A stretch of 64,000 nucleotides of DNA. It comes from Panorpa germanica (Eukaryota; Arthropoda; Insecta; Mecoptera; Panorpidae). Positions 24,601 through 36,084 of the stretch are shown piece by piece; positions within the stretch are counted from its first letter, which is position 1; each line of letters begins with the position of its first letter. The stretch lies in contig OY783207.1 in the NCBI GenBank assembly GCA_963678705.1, positions 24,898,001 through 24,962,000 of the forward strand, written 5' to 3'. The notes under the pieces are model-generated. The model was not told where the DNA came from. It saw only the letters and a list, made by a program, of their open reading frames with translations, and made no database searches. Made by a program: the position numbers and the translations under genes.

Positions 24601-27332
24601 TCAAAGGTCAAAGGTCACAAAAATCGCTTTTATTTAGATATTTTCATTCCTAAGCTCTAAATCACATTTACTTATTAATAAAGCTGGAAAACATCAAATT
24701 CTATATGAATCTGATCTTATGCATTTGATCACTGGATCAGTCCTATATGTTCTATAGAAACATACATTAGGCAGCAGTGTTGTTATATAGCAACATATTA
24801 TGAGGTCGTCGGTGATAGGACTCATTATCGGTCGACGTAAAATAAATTTAAAAAAAAATCAAGGTCGACTCTTCAAGCTGTAGTCTCCATTTGTTTGATC
24901 TAGGCCATCGCGAAACATCATTTACAAACAGTAGCGGCTTTAGCCATTGCGAGGCACTGGGCGGTAGAACTTTGCGAGGACCCTGAGTGGCAGATCTTTG
25001 GGAAGCCCTTGTTCATTGTGTAATTTATGTATATAGAAAGTAAGTATTTTTGATAATGATTGACGAGAAATGTAAAAGTTATAACTAAATAAATAAAAGT
25101 AAGAGTTTTTGAATTTTATATTGGAAATTTATAAAAGTTAACAAGCACAAAGACTATAAATATTTAAATTTTCTTTATAGATATACACAGGGATTCAAAT
25201 GGGTTTTCTAAAGTGCGAGGCGCGAGATTCAAATACATATGCAGTAATGAATTTTTATAATTAGGTTGTTTCGCGAGGATGCGAGGCCCCGGGCGATTGC
25301 CCTGCTTGCCACCCCCTAAGACCGCCTCTGTATGAAAACCGAGGGACGTAGTTCTAACGTTTGTCTGTCGAAAGACAATCTATATATAAAAGACTATGAG
25401 AACTCAATATACGTATAATTAGCAACATGAGGCAATAAATAATTATTGCTAAAATCATCAAAAAGAAAGAAGGATTCGTATTTCAAGAAATAACTATTGC
25501 ATTACAACACAATTCGAATACTCGTACGCGTGTTACGATGTTAATGACGATTAGAAATGGCAAACCAACATGGAGACATCAAGCGGGAGTTGCGCAATGA
25601 GAGAGAATATTTTGTTTGTTTTATCATTTCTGTGTAAACAGCTATCTTTGCGTTTCGCCATAAGATGTTAAAGCAGCGCAAGCATTTGAATAAACCTGTA
25701 CTAAATATTGACAAACTTATGCTTGTTATAAAGAATCTCAAACGTCTAATTACATTTTAGTCGTAATAAACCCTTATAAAGGGCAATCACATTTTTTAAA
25801 TTACTAATCCATCAACGTAATATCAGTTTCCTACTCTCTTCCCTTCTAAGTATCTTTTATAATACAGACAGTAAATGGAAGCGTACGCACAGCTCGCATC
25901 AGACGCATTTATTTTATCATATCAAACGTGGAAGACAAGAATACAGGAAGATAAGCGCACGGACCACCACTATGGGTCTACTGTGACAATAACTAAGATC
26001 GGTTATTCAAATGACGTCATCAGCATGCATTGCAAGAGTTATGAAAATATACTTCTCTGACAGGTGTTGGGTACACGTAAGATGCACACCAATACATATA
26101 CTAAAGATTGTAACATTAGATAAGAAACGAAGTAGTTTCCATAATGAAATTTATTTATTGTATGTAATAAACAATATTTACTTTTCATATTTATCAACAG
26201 TACAAGGAAGTTTTAAGCTTAAATGCGATACGATTATGTGAAATGTAGCAACAGTGAAACACCCAAAAGATTTAGAAGACCCCTGACTTGATAGGCTCAA
26301 GGTTTGTTTATCGACTCGCCTTATTAAATATGGCGTACAATCAAGGTCGTGGCTAAAATAGAATTTGAGATAGGGCACCCACAATTCAAAGAAGACAGCC
26401 TTGAAATTCGGCCTACAGTATTTCATCAAATTTAAATATAACGTTAATATAATTGTCCTTAGCTTAATTACAAAATTTGAAATGTTTTGACAATTTTTGG
26501 CCATGAAGCACGGATATATGTACATATAATTAATTTTCACATATAGTCCAAATCACGAGAGTTCGGCGGCGACATATACTTTTAAAAGAGGTTATAAAAG
26601 CGGTATAAATCAATAATACGATAATGAATTTAATCTTATTCGTTTCTATTTATATTATAGAAAAATAAAAGAGTTAGTGCTTTTTAGTTATATCAGTTGA
26701 GTATAGTAGTTGAGTTTATACTTCACAATTTGTTTTAAGTATGAGTCGCCGCTGAACTCTCGTAATTTGAACTATATTTAACATGAAGCAGGTCTAAAAA
26801 GTATTAAAAGATTCATCGTTTTAACGTATACCTCAGGAACGGTTCTAGAGATTTTTTATAAACTGATATAGAGGAATAAATTAGGAACGTTTTGACTGTT
26901 TTTTAAATTGTTTGACCACATAATAAAAAATATATTTGCGTTGCAAAATACAGCGTTACCATATTGCTCAACAGTGTAGTTGTTTTTAGTTTACTATATA
27001 TATATATAAAAGCTTATATGTATTGTGTATATAGTCTCCGAAAAAAATTAATTACTAGCCTGTATGGAGTATACGTAACGTTTGTATTTTTTTGCACCTT
27101 ATTGATTTGCTGATTGTTAAGTCACTCAAGCAATTTGTATATTTAATAATTTGTTACAATAGAAAGTCATGTTTTATATAAGTATCCCACCACATTATAA
27201 TTATTTATTATATTATATCCACAACAATAAAAAAATAATCAATTGCTGTGGCTTACCTTGACACTTTTGAACCTTAGTAGCTGCAGCGAATGCAATTAAA
27301 TTCAAAACCGATAACACAATGAGAACCTTCAT
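18687..27332 (-). CDS. NPC2-like ML-domain secreted lipid-binding protein, paralogue B (complete, 4 exons)
   Basis: Exon 1 is 27332-27257, exon 2 20565-20452, exon 3 20368-20187 and exon 4 18791-18687. All introns are GT-AG, with phases 1, 1 and 0; introns are 6691, 83 and 1395 bp. The product is 158 residues, the usual NPC2 size. Residues 1-19 are a signal peptide (MKVLIVLSVL...FAAA). The mature part has six cysteines, enough for the three family disulfides, in the contexts VQKCQ, SNCDKGPC, DGTPACGHVF, QADCKK and HVTCFK. LPFVGVDGTPACG and YIYKNSF are the conserved loop and strand around the sterol tunnel, and the protein ends VTWALTDGNGKHVTCFKIP. There is no NxS/T site in the SNC region. Insect NPC2s are secreted into haemolymph, gut or sensillum lymph and bind sterols, fatty acids or semiochemicals; the ligand here cannot be told. 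Paralogue A lies about 7.7 kb further left in the same orientation. Intron 1 is loaded with MITEs. Confidence 0.95.
19445..19868 (+). repeat. dispersed repeat E, copy in NPC2-B intron 3
   Basis: Two blocks are shared in the same order with 41563-41865: CTTAATACGTCGGAAGCTTT, and CTTAGGATTGAAACA followed by TTTTGTTTYATARAAAT. The spacing differs little, so this is one element of about 420 bp. Class unknown. Confidence 0.65.
19638..19673. repeat. 36-bp perfect palindrome (ATTTCGTTCGTCCATTTA and its complement)
   Basis: Eighteen bases and their exact reverse complement, without a spacer. It sits between the two conserved blocks of repeat E within NPC2-B intron 3, and the corresponding position at 41623-41790 lacks it. 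It could be a tiny snap-back insertion. Confidence 0.95.
20870..23640. other. NPC2-B intron 1, left part; no gene seen
   Basis: Contains a short TA run (about 20887-20905) and, near 22907-22975, a fragment GTTGTTTCGCACACTTTATC...ATTAATGTTTATTAATACAC. That fragment is related to 3655-3725 and 41463-41525, and so to another part of repeat E. No exon-like frames were found. Confidence 0.5.
23645..23830 (+). repeat. partial copy of the hAT-like MITE interior
   Basis: Shares CTTGTTCWTTGTGTAATTTA, GATTGRCGARAAAT, TTTTATATTGGAA and AAAAGTTAACAAGCACAAAG with 25005-25170, in the same orientation. Terminal repeats are not clear, so this is a truncated relative of the element at 24929-25330. Confidence 0.75.
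24929..25330. mobile_element. nonautonomous hAT-like element (CAGWGGCGG termini)
   Basis: The left end CAGTAGCGGCTTTAGCCATT is an imperfect inverted copy of the right end, whose complement reads CAGAGGCGGTCTTAGGGGGT. Both fit the CAG-GCGG terminal pattern of hAT/P-type nonautonomous elements. GC-rich ends flank an AT-rich interior. Flanking octamers TTTACAAA and TATGAAAA match at five of eight positions, possibly a decayed 8-bp target duplication. It lies in NPC2-B intron 1. Confidence 0.65.
26543..26776. mobile_element. MITE with ~45-bp terminal inverted repeats, copy 2
   Basis: Opposite orientation to 17935-18144: starts TAGTCCAAATCACGAGAG then TTCGGCGGCGAC, and ends AAGTATGAGTCGCCGCTGAA and CTCGTAATTTGAACTATA. 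The interior words (CGATAATGAATTTAATCTTA and AAGAGTTAGTGCTTTTTAGT) are complements of copy 1. It sits in NPC2-B intron 1, while copy 1 lies just beyond the 3' end of that gene. Confidence 0.88.
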
Positions 27333-27507
27333 GTTAATTAGAATAATTAAAACGCAAAACAAAGATAAAAACAACACAAATCTGTCAGGTGAAGTGCAGA
27401 CTGTAAGCTATGCGTAGAACCACTGTGCTTCGCTTGTTGTTGGTGCAGGTGTTGCAGAGGAAACACAGAACTGTTGAACGTTGTAGTCACAGAGCACAAC
27501 TCGACCG

Positions 27508-27541
27508 ACTGACCACCATCAGCCGCGAAACTCTATTTATA
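27508..27541 (-). promoter_or_regulatory. NPC2-B core promoter: TATA box and TCAGT initiator
   Basis: On the minus strand TATAAATAG (27541-27533) is followed by TCAGTC (27512-27507). The distance from the first T of TATA to the initiator A is about 31 bases, the canonical spacing in arthropods. The predicted start site near 27510 gives a 5' UTR of about 178 bases before the ATG at 27332, with no intron needed. Confidence 0.82.
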
Positions 27542-27544
27542 TGA

Positions 27545-30500
27545 GGTTGGTTTTGTTCTTTATTTCATGTAAACACACACAGTTCAAGTAAATGGATTCC
27601 AACGCAATGCATTGTGGGGCGCACAAGAGACAGATCATTGCTTCACTAAGATAATGTTGATCTTGACGAGGTATGGAATGTGAATCTGAAACTGTTTCCT
27701 GGAGTGGACAGTTACTATTATTTCAAGTTACAAATAGCTAACTTCAAAGTAATGAATTGTTTTTGAAAGGTTTCAATATAAATTCAAGCACATCAACAAA
27801 AAATTAGTAAAGATGCGTTTTATTATATTTAAATAAATCTTCGTTAATTTATTGATATCTCAAAGTCGTTGGTCAACCAAAAATACAATATGGACCGATC
27901 CGAAAGAAATTTGTAGTAGATGCGAGATGATTGGGCGGTCTCCTTCAACAGTGCGTTTTCCCCTGTTTAACAGTTTGGCGTTCCCCTATCTGGGCGTTCG
28001 ATGCGACTGTACTTGAAGTGAGCAGGAATGTTCTTGTCCTTTTAAAAGTCCGAAAAGTACGAAATTTATCGCGCTTATAGACTAAGGGCTCTCCCACACT
28101 GATACCGACTACTTTCGGCATCCGATTTTTTCGGTATGGTTTAATAATATACGTTCAATATATTAGTATCAATACATACAACTGCACGAGTATTAAGGTA
28201 GTGTATACGTTCGTGTTATGGTTCCTATGTATGTTACTCAAAGTTCGCTTTCGCCTGCCCAAGGCTGGGAAATATACAATTCATCATGTAAGTCGCTATC
28301 GATCATTATGGTATTTCGCTTCCGTCGAGTTTCTTATATTAACTTCCGAAAAATATTTAAATTTTTTTCGTAAAGTTTGATATTAATTGTTCTAAGATTA
28401 CACCCCCTGTCAAAAATGGTCAGTTTTTTTTGTCATTATCTGCTGGTGTATTACTATGTTGTAAAAACATTTACAATATTTGTGTAACACACACACAAAT
28501 TTCCAATTTGCTTAGTAACACAGAAGATTATCGACCGCCTTTCCATCTTGCCCTTAATCATACTGGCAGCATCTTCGTAAACAGTGCAGAATCTATAATT
28601 TTTTCGAACCAGGGCAAGAACTTAACACTGACTGAGGCGCAGTGCCTCTTTCAGGATCGGTGCCCCCCCCATCCCCCCTTCAGTCAAAAATGAGACTTGA
28701 ATGAAAAAGGAAAACTGACTCATAAAGTCAAAAATAAGTTTCTGAAAATTTCCGTGAGAACTGAAAAAGTCATTTACCGTAAAAATATTTTTTTTTCTTC
28801 AAATATGTGAATCAGGCCAGCCATCATAAATTGCCAGCCCGGGGTAGGACCATGGTTTGCCAAATAGGGGGTAGTCGTAAACAACACAATGTCAATTTTG
28901 TTATTTCACAGTTCTTTATATTTAAGCTACCCTTGGCATTTTAATTGATGCAATCTTATGAGAAAATAAGATCCCAACATTAAGGTTTGTAAAATCAAAC
29001 CATTTCCCGTACTTCAGTTTCGAATTGTAAATATTTATCAATGTCTCAAGTCATTTCTTTATTTTTAGAATAAAATCAAGAATCAATTCAACCAAGAAAA
29101 GAAATAGGTAGGAAATTTTAATTCTACATTCTACAGGAACCTTAGTATTAAACACAAAACATTAAAGAAGATTGCATCTGTCATCGATCTTTAACCTTAA
29201 AGTTGTGTACCTTGAGTTTATTTTTAACCTCTCCTGACCATTTCGTAATTATAACTTCCACAATTACTCCTCTTTTCTACCATCAATCATTTTCAGCAAC
29301 ACTTTCTGCTTTAATGTGTAATTATTATAGTTAAATTAGTTTTTATAATTACTCGGTGACCTTGTTCTTGGTCAGCATTGGTCAGGTAATAACGAGTGTG
29401 GCGGCCATTTTAAGTCCTCTGCAAGTTATTCCCAACACGTACATCAACTTCAACTTGAACATTTGCTATTGCTAATATTAATCACTTCAGGATTTAGACA
29501 TTAGTTTTCCTTCAACATGTATTCAATAACGAGATGTTCGCTTATCGGTTGTGCTGAATCGGGTAGTTACCATTCTGTAATTTTGTCTATTCATTGATAA
29601 TCCTTATCATATTTCTATGTATTTTAATTTTAGTTTTAATTTAGTTCAAAACCTCTTACCGACCACCAGAAAGCGCCATAAGTTTGGAAACAAGAAATTA
29701 TCGCAAGGGGCTAAATATGGAGAATATGCTGATTGCAATGGCTGTCAAACACAAACTAAAAGCTTGCTCAAAATTTGATGTAGTCTATTAATAAATGGCA
29801 GTTAACGGGAGCTACGCGAAAAACTTAAAAAAGTATCTGAATTATCAAACTACCCTTGTATATTATAATAATTAAACATTGCAAATTATATTATGTTATT
29901 ATTATTGCTGCTGAAATATATGTAAAGAAATTATATTTCTTTAGTTGGTAACACTGACTACAGATATTACAACTGCATTCTCTGCTATTATCTAAGCTGC
30001 ATTCTGGTCAGATGAGCTAACGGTATATATTAGTTATAGCTACTTTCATTGTAGTATGTGTGCCAACGGCCAACACAGTTGATATTTGGAGTCGACAGAA
30101 CTCACTGTACATAATGATAAGTTATTGTAAAATTAGATAAAAAGGAATTAATAACTTAAATAATAAACTTTAAATGTCATTTCATTGATTTCAGGTAAGA
30201 CAGTACGATTTAAATTAAACAGTGTAATTATTATAATGTGTATGTAAATTACCAAAATAAAAGTCTTTGATTTCAGAAGCAACACATAAGATTGATTACA
30301 AATGTACAATTCTCAAAATGCCTTATATATATGTTAGGAAAACTACCTCACTCATAGATAACCGCTTTTCTTAAATTTGTATTTGCCGTGTTACCGGCAA
30401 AACCTACTAGATGTCATGACTGACCGAAAGAAACCTGAAATAAAGGCTTTAAATTTTGTTTCTTTTATTTTTACAGGTGAGTGAATCTATTGTAAACAGA

Positions 30501-31500
30501 TAATGTAATTGGTTCACAGTTGTAAATACGTATTGTCAATAAAAAAAATTATTTTTACAAATAAACGTAATTACGTCTTTGTTTCATTATTCACGAATCA
30601 TTATATATATTTCTGAAAACAGCAATAATTTGAAGGAACTGCCCCATAACGTGTTTTACCTCTTCATTTTGGAGATTCTTCTTAATTTAAGTAGAAGGAA
30701 AACTGCATGTGACTGTTTAACATTATTAATTATGGTCTGACCCGATAAATAATTGAAATACATTGCTTAGTATTCCTTACTTCCTACCTGTATGTTTAAT
30801 CGAAAAAGACTAGAAGTTCCAATTCTTGATATTCGAATACTGACAACGCAAGTAAAGCAGCGTAAATATTGCAAAACCTATGGTCAGGTTTTAGGAACTA
30901 ACTTATATCGATGCATACATTCAAACAAAAAAAATTCTAAATATTTTCGTTAAATATCAATAATTAATTAATACATTTCACCAAAGAAACATTTTTTAAG
31001 AGAGAAATATTTGTTGTAAAATGTGGAATGTTAAAACACGGTTTTGATTTAAAACCACCTATGAGACGCGGTTTAACTTGTGTTATTTCGCATAAATATC
31101 GTCGAATGCTTCTGCTCCGTCTCCGATTTCTACGCATTCTATTTGTTAGTTAAGTCAGGTAGTAATGAGACAGGTAGGTAACTGGACGTGCGCACAGGCC
31201 TGGACACCGGAATACGAAATCTGTGAACACGGTGACCGTGAATAACCAACCGGAAATGATAAAAGTGTCATTGAAATGAGTGTAAATTCAAGAGAACAAT
31301 AAGAAACACACTGAATTCACGAACCGCGACTGGGCAATTTGTTTTGCAAACATATCTAATGTTACGCTTTATAACGCTACGGATTTTTGTTATTGTCATT
31401 GTTAACTGATTCATCATTAATTTAATTAATTAATTAAACTATGGAAGCGCAAACAAGGGCAGTTTTAAAAACAGCAATATTAAAATCAAAATAAGCATGA
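27545..31500. other. intergenic sequence, no gene recognised
   Basis: Upstream of NPC2-B. It holds a GC-richer stretch near 27900-28170, including AGGGCTCTCCCACACTGATA, which looks like one end of a transposable element although no partner end was found. It also holds an 87-codon open frame at 28430-28693 with no motif, and AT-rich sequence. No splice-consistent gene was seen. Confidence 0.45.
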
Positions 31501-31529
31501 AGAAAATATATTGTTAGCTAAAAAGAAGA

Positions 31530-31640
31530 GGTGTTACCATAAGCTTTTTATAGATACCAGGACACTAGCGAATTATTGGGAATGAAAAGGTAGATACATT
31601 AGCAAAGGAAGCTTGTATGGATAGTGACCTTAATGACCTT
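31530..31640 (+). mobile_element. LINE RNase H-domain fragment
   Basis: Translation gives FYRYQDTSELLGMKR-type broken frames. The best frame reads PGH, a stop, then RIIGNEKVDTLAKEACMDSD, which matches the conserved end of LINE RNase H domains (GxxGNExADxLAK). Stops and missing flanks show decay. Sequence to 33100 may be further remnants but cannot be assigned. Confidence 0.6.
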
Positions 31641-31699
31641 AATGAAAATAATTACTAAGGAAACCGTTAATATGTACGAAATATATATAATATTATAGA

Positions 31700-34200
31700 T
31701 ATATCATGTGTTTGCTGCGTTCAACGCACCAAATGACAACATGGGATCAGAAATATGTGAAAAAAAAGAGCTACTGGTTGATACAATTCCAATTTGTCAA
31801 ATTCCACTCCTGTAACTAGTTATTTATTTGTAATACTTTGGAATTTGTGGAAAAGAACATTAAAGCCTCAGTGTACTAGGTAATACGAGTATATACTACA
31901 TCTACCATCTACAGAAGATGCTTAAGATGCATAATATGCGTATAATGCAAAGAAAGCAGATAAAGAAAAATGAAATGAATTTGACTAGAACAGGAAGCAA
32001 TATTGTCTTTTCAATATATCAATAAAATTCAGTTGCTTTTTATAAACGATCACTTTGGACCTATAACTAATGAGTATATGATTGATGAAGATGTAACATA
32101 TTACTAGTTATGACATGAAGGTATAGCTGCAAAAGGTGCAAGTGAAATTAGGTCAAGTTATTATCTTAAATGATCTCAAACACGAAGTGAACCTTGGATT
32201 CTGAAATTTGTGGAGGGCAGAATAGGCATGCACTTGCTGCAGACAACGAGCGTTGTATTGTAACATTAATCCTATTACCCTCACTGGAAGAAATAAAGGA
32301 ACACGTGACGTTCCAAGCACTTCAATGAAAACTTTTATAATTTGGATTGGACTCAACAAATACGTCACAGTTGTAAGAAAAGCTGTTGCATAACCAAAGA
32401 AAATAATACAATTAATGAAGAAATAGTGCTTAGAACCAAAACTTACAAGAAGAGAATACTTGAACATCCAAACAATTTGGCCAGCTATCTAATGTTCATA
32501 ATCCGGCATTACGCAGACTAAAAAAGAAATTTCCAACTAATTAACAAATTAAGCAACTAATCAGATTCTAGGATCTATTGAATTTGAGGGATGGGCACAC
32601 ACCGCGCAAGACACTTTCTCTTTACATAAATTCACTTGAATGTCCTCTAAATAGGACAGATTGTAATAATCTCTGGTAATGAAATAAAATGATAAAAGCA
32701 ATGGCTCAAGGAGATGTTTTAAATTTCGCAATATTGCTGAAAGGTAATCTTTGGAAGCGCAAAGACGACGTTGTGGAGAATTCCTTTAGCAGGCAAGTAG
32801 TTCAATGGAAGTATAAACTAATTCACCTGTAGTAATTTTTTCTCAACCTCTTATCAGAATTAGAAAGAAGCTGCCATACTTGATTTTACATATATTTCAA
32901 CAACAATTTTATAAAAATCTAAAGACATCTCAAGAACTGATTGGTGAAGAAGATGATAACACAATGTCGAGTCATAAGTGAGAAAAGTAAAAAAACCAAA
33001 AATTGTGAAAGAAGAAACAAATCCTTTTCAGCAAGAATATGCGAAAAAAGTAATAATTAATTAAAGTAATAACTATATTCTTTTTCTAGTGTATTTTTTA
33101 AACAAATGGTATTACATTATGTATATGTTTAAATGTTTGTATTAAAGGTTTTATGTTTATGATTACCAAAATTTATATAATTCTTCTTGCAGCGTATAAA
33201 GTGTCAACTGCAAAATCTTAGTGTTTAAATAAAATAAAAAATTTAGATTTTAAACTTTACAAACTCTACCAACTCAAAACTAAGTTCTGCAGTTGGCAGC
33301 AAACGTAGATATAAAAAGCAAACGAGATCACTTCATACATTTATATAAATAAATATAAACTTGCGTATGTTTGTGTTCGCAAAACTCGAAAAGTAGTCGG
33401 CCGATTGACTTGAAACTTTGACACAACGTTGCATTCGAATACGCGCGTGTTTTTGAAAATTCAATTCATTTCTTTCTACCGGATCATTTGACTGAGCCAC
33501 AGCAAACCATGGTCGGACTTAGCTAGTTATTAATAAAATAAAAGATTAAAAAACATAGGTTCTTTGATTTCGTATTGTTATCCTTGACAAACTCCAACTC
33601 AGTGCTCTCACGTATACTAAAAGTAGTTTATTTGGAAATTCCACTTTTCCCAGAACTCATAAAAAATATTTAGAAATTGCGATTAGTCTGAAAACAACAA
33701 GTATTTCCGTATGTTTACTTTTTAGAAATCAGTCAATCTTCTAAAGATATTTTATTAAATGATTAGATTGAAGTATAAGTTAAATGAAGTTGACCGCGTC
33801 CGTCCGTCAGACCTCAACCTCAAGAGCGAGGTGAGGAGATTACGAATGGAATAAATTGTTCGAAAGCATTACAACAAATATTGTAGATTACAGATTAGAA
33901 GAAAAACAAACAGATAGTATTTCAGTTTACGTGCATACTGCGGGTTAGTATATTTCTGGAATTACATAATGTGATAAGACCATTGATTCGTGGGGGCCAT
34001 GCTCGTGTACCTTGTATTTTGTTCGACTCAAATTATTCCGGTGTAGGGAATCAGACTTCAGATCTCCTTGAAATTATGATTATGGTAACACTTGACAAAT
34101 ATGGAGAATACCTCTCGTTAGTTACAACCGATTATACTTGGTAAAAATCGTACTGTGATTGCCCTGCTACATTACTTCAAAGCTAACAATTGGTGAACGT
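31700..34200. other. no gene recognised; possible decayed element
   Basis: Broken plus-strand frames around 32400-32520 (ILEHPNNLASYLMFII) and 32900-33060 look protein-like but match nothing I can name. About 33380-33480 has a CGGCCGATTGACTTGAAACT block typical of retroelement tails. A 104-codon minus-strand frame at 32153-32467 has no motif. Confidence 0.35.
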
Positions 34201-34216
34201 CGTTAAGAGTATTATT

Positions 34217-34265
34217 CTTATTATTATTATTATTATTATAATTATTATTATTATTATATTATATT
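34217..34265. repeat. TTA/ATT trinucleotide microsatellite
   Basis: About 49 bases of ATT units with two interruptions. It abuts the 3' end of the minus-strand LINE copy and is probably its tail. Confidence 0.9.
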
Positions 34266-35090
34266 AATTGTTCGCCTTTCGGCTTTACAATCTACATTCT
34301 TAATACATTTCATAGAACTTCAACTTGAAATTAAACTTAAACTATTCTAGACCTTTTTATTTTCAAAAGTACTTTCTGCTTCTTCTTCTCTTGACCCTCT
34401 TCCTTCATTCTCACCGTTTCCTCACCTCTTGTCTTCTTTGTCTCCTCTCGGCAAACCGTTTCCTGCTTCTCCTTCCTTATTGCCTGTATCTTCCTCTCTC
34501 TTCATGTTCCTTATGCAATCGAGCCTCAAGCTTATTTATTGTCCTGTTTTTCCTTTCCTTTTTACTATTTCCGCCATTCACCTCTTTCCTTCACTGCCTC
34601 CCTTTAATAGCTGGCTAATATTCCTTTCGCTCACTACTTTTTCCTTACCCTCAAACTTAATGTGCTCCAGTGTTTCGTCCTCCGTTCCACACATTCTACA
34701 CTTTCTTTCCTCACTACTTTCCCAGTATCTGTTTCCTTTTTCCTCATTTCCCAATCTAAACCTTGCTGTCCTTCTTATGTGTTTTATATCTTTTTCTATA
34801 AGGTACCGAGGTACATTACTATCCCAAATCCTTTTATATCTTGTATTGTAGTTGCTTTTTTCAATTTTTCCCAATTTTTTCTGTTGTTGTATCTCCTTAT
34901 CCCTTCTCCTTAGCTCCTCTCACATTTGCACCTCCTTCTCTTCTCCTCTCTGCCTCCTCAATCGCCATTCCATTCCTTTCAAAATACTCCTTTCTCTTTT
35001 TTGGACCTCCTCCCCCCTCCCCTTCTTTATACATTCCTCCCTTATTTTCTTTAAAATTTTGCTTTCAGCAAGAGCGTTAAGAGTATAAAA
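34266..35090 (-). mobile_element. LINE family 1, longest copy (C-terminal region and 3' UTR)
   Basis: On the minus strand, frames run from ILKKIREECIKK (about 35070) through a Lys/Glu/Arg-rich likely coiled stretch, SNYNTRYKRIWDSNVPRYL, RFRLGNEEKGNRYWES and CRMCGTEDETLEHIKF. The last knuckle position is Gly instead of Cys (EGKEKV). It ends in a 3' UTR with GAAAGGCGAACAA next to the TTA tract. This copy extends furthest 5' and defines the family consensus, but the reverse transcriptase core is absent. Confidence 0.8.
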
Positions 35091-35284
35091 ATGTGACAAT
35101 GTTAGAAGTGTAACGTTAAAAGATGCAACCTTCACCTTTTCTTTTTGTAAAGTCACCTTTTCTTTATAAAATGATCGTATATTACTGTTAACATAATACT
35201 AATAATAATAAGAGTGCTCGGAACTCGATATCATCGAATTTTCGAATCATTGATATCGAGTATCGTTTAAAATCTTTTCACGTT

Positions 35285-35935
35285 GATTTGTTGATTTATC
35301 TTTACGCCCTGTTCAATGGAAACGAGTGGTAAGCGTGATGGCAGTTACCATCACTGATGCAGACGCTTGCTTTCGCAGAGCAATTCGCTGGTCTAAATTG
35401 TCTTTTGATTTGCATTCTAATCATAAACGATCGTTTTGTTAGCTTACATATTCCTGAACCGTAAAAAAAATTCATCACTAAATTTTCAAGCGCGCCATCA
35501 ACGTGCAAGTGTTTTAACACCTTTTGCTAGACGAACTGCCTTTTGTGCAGGTGTTAAATCTTGTACTTATTGTATTTTGTAGGGATTCATTCCTAGTTCA
35601 TTTTTTTGTATGCGCCTCATGCTACGAGCAAGCATATGGACATCTTTCGCTAATTGGAGTGGATTACGTTGAATTCTGAACCATTTTTGGCGATGTTGCT
35701 ACTTTGGGAGGTCCATCTCCATGGCGTTTTTGATGCTACTAGTATCAATGTAACGTGTAATGGTCCGATACACAAACATTTTGTTTACATGTAAATGTCG
35801 GAGCTCATTAACCATGGCTGGTTGTGATTTTCCAGATAAATATAAAGCAATAACACGCTTGTGTTTGAATTTCATTTCGATAACTTTCTTTATCAGTGAC
35901 GTAGAACGACTGTGTCGGCTTATAAACAACATAAC
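35285..35935 (-). pseudogene. Tc1/mariner-superfamily transposase pseudogene
   Basis: Minus-strand frames give HKRVIALYLSGKSQPAMVNE then VNKMFVYRTITRY (N-terminal helix-turn-helix), followed after a frameshift by RSMRRIQKNELGMNPYKIQ, DLTPAQKAVRLAKG, KFSDEFF (catalytic SDE context) and near the left end TSELLCESKRLHQ-type and EQGVKIN fragments. The order matches intact insect transposases of this type, so about the first two thirds are represented. Stops (for example after PYKIQ) and shifts make it inactive. It is wedged between two LINE fragments. Confidence 0.82.
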
Positions 35936-36084
35936 AGACTAACGTTTGTCAAAAAATGAGCGCGCTGTCATTAGCCGTTTGGTTGCTACAGCAGCGTGAA
36001 ATTGGTAACCCTTCCAGCGCCGACCCCTGTATTTCACGACTTCTTTGAAAGATTTCTATATGGTCTACTAAGTACTAAAAGAGA

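Noticed and set aside
26178-26540. 120-codon minus-strand open frame in NPC2-B intron 1
   Set aside because: Composition is like the flanks, it has no motif, and it runs up to the MITE at 26543.
34325-34913. Several plus-strand Ser/Leu/Phe-rich frames resembling membrane proteins
   Set aside because: They are the complement of the purine-rich minus-strand LINE tail. The same happens at 36068-36457, 17096-17374, 44438-44763 and 147-437.
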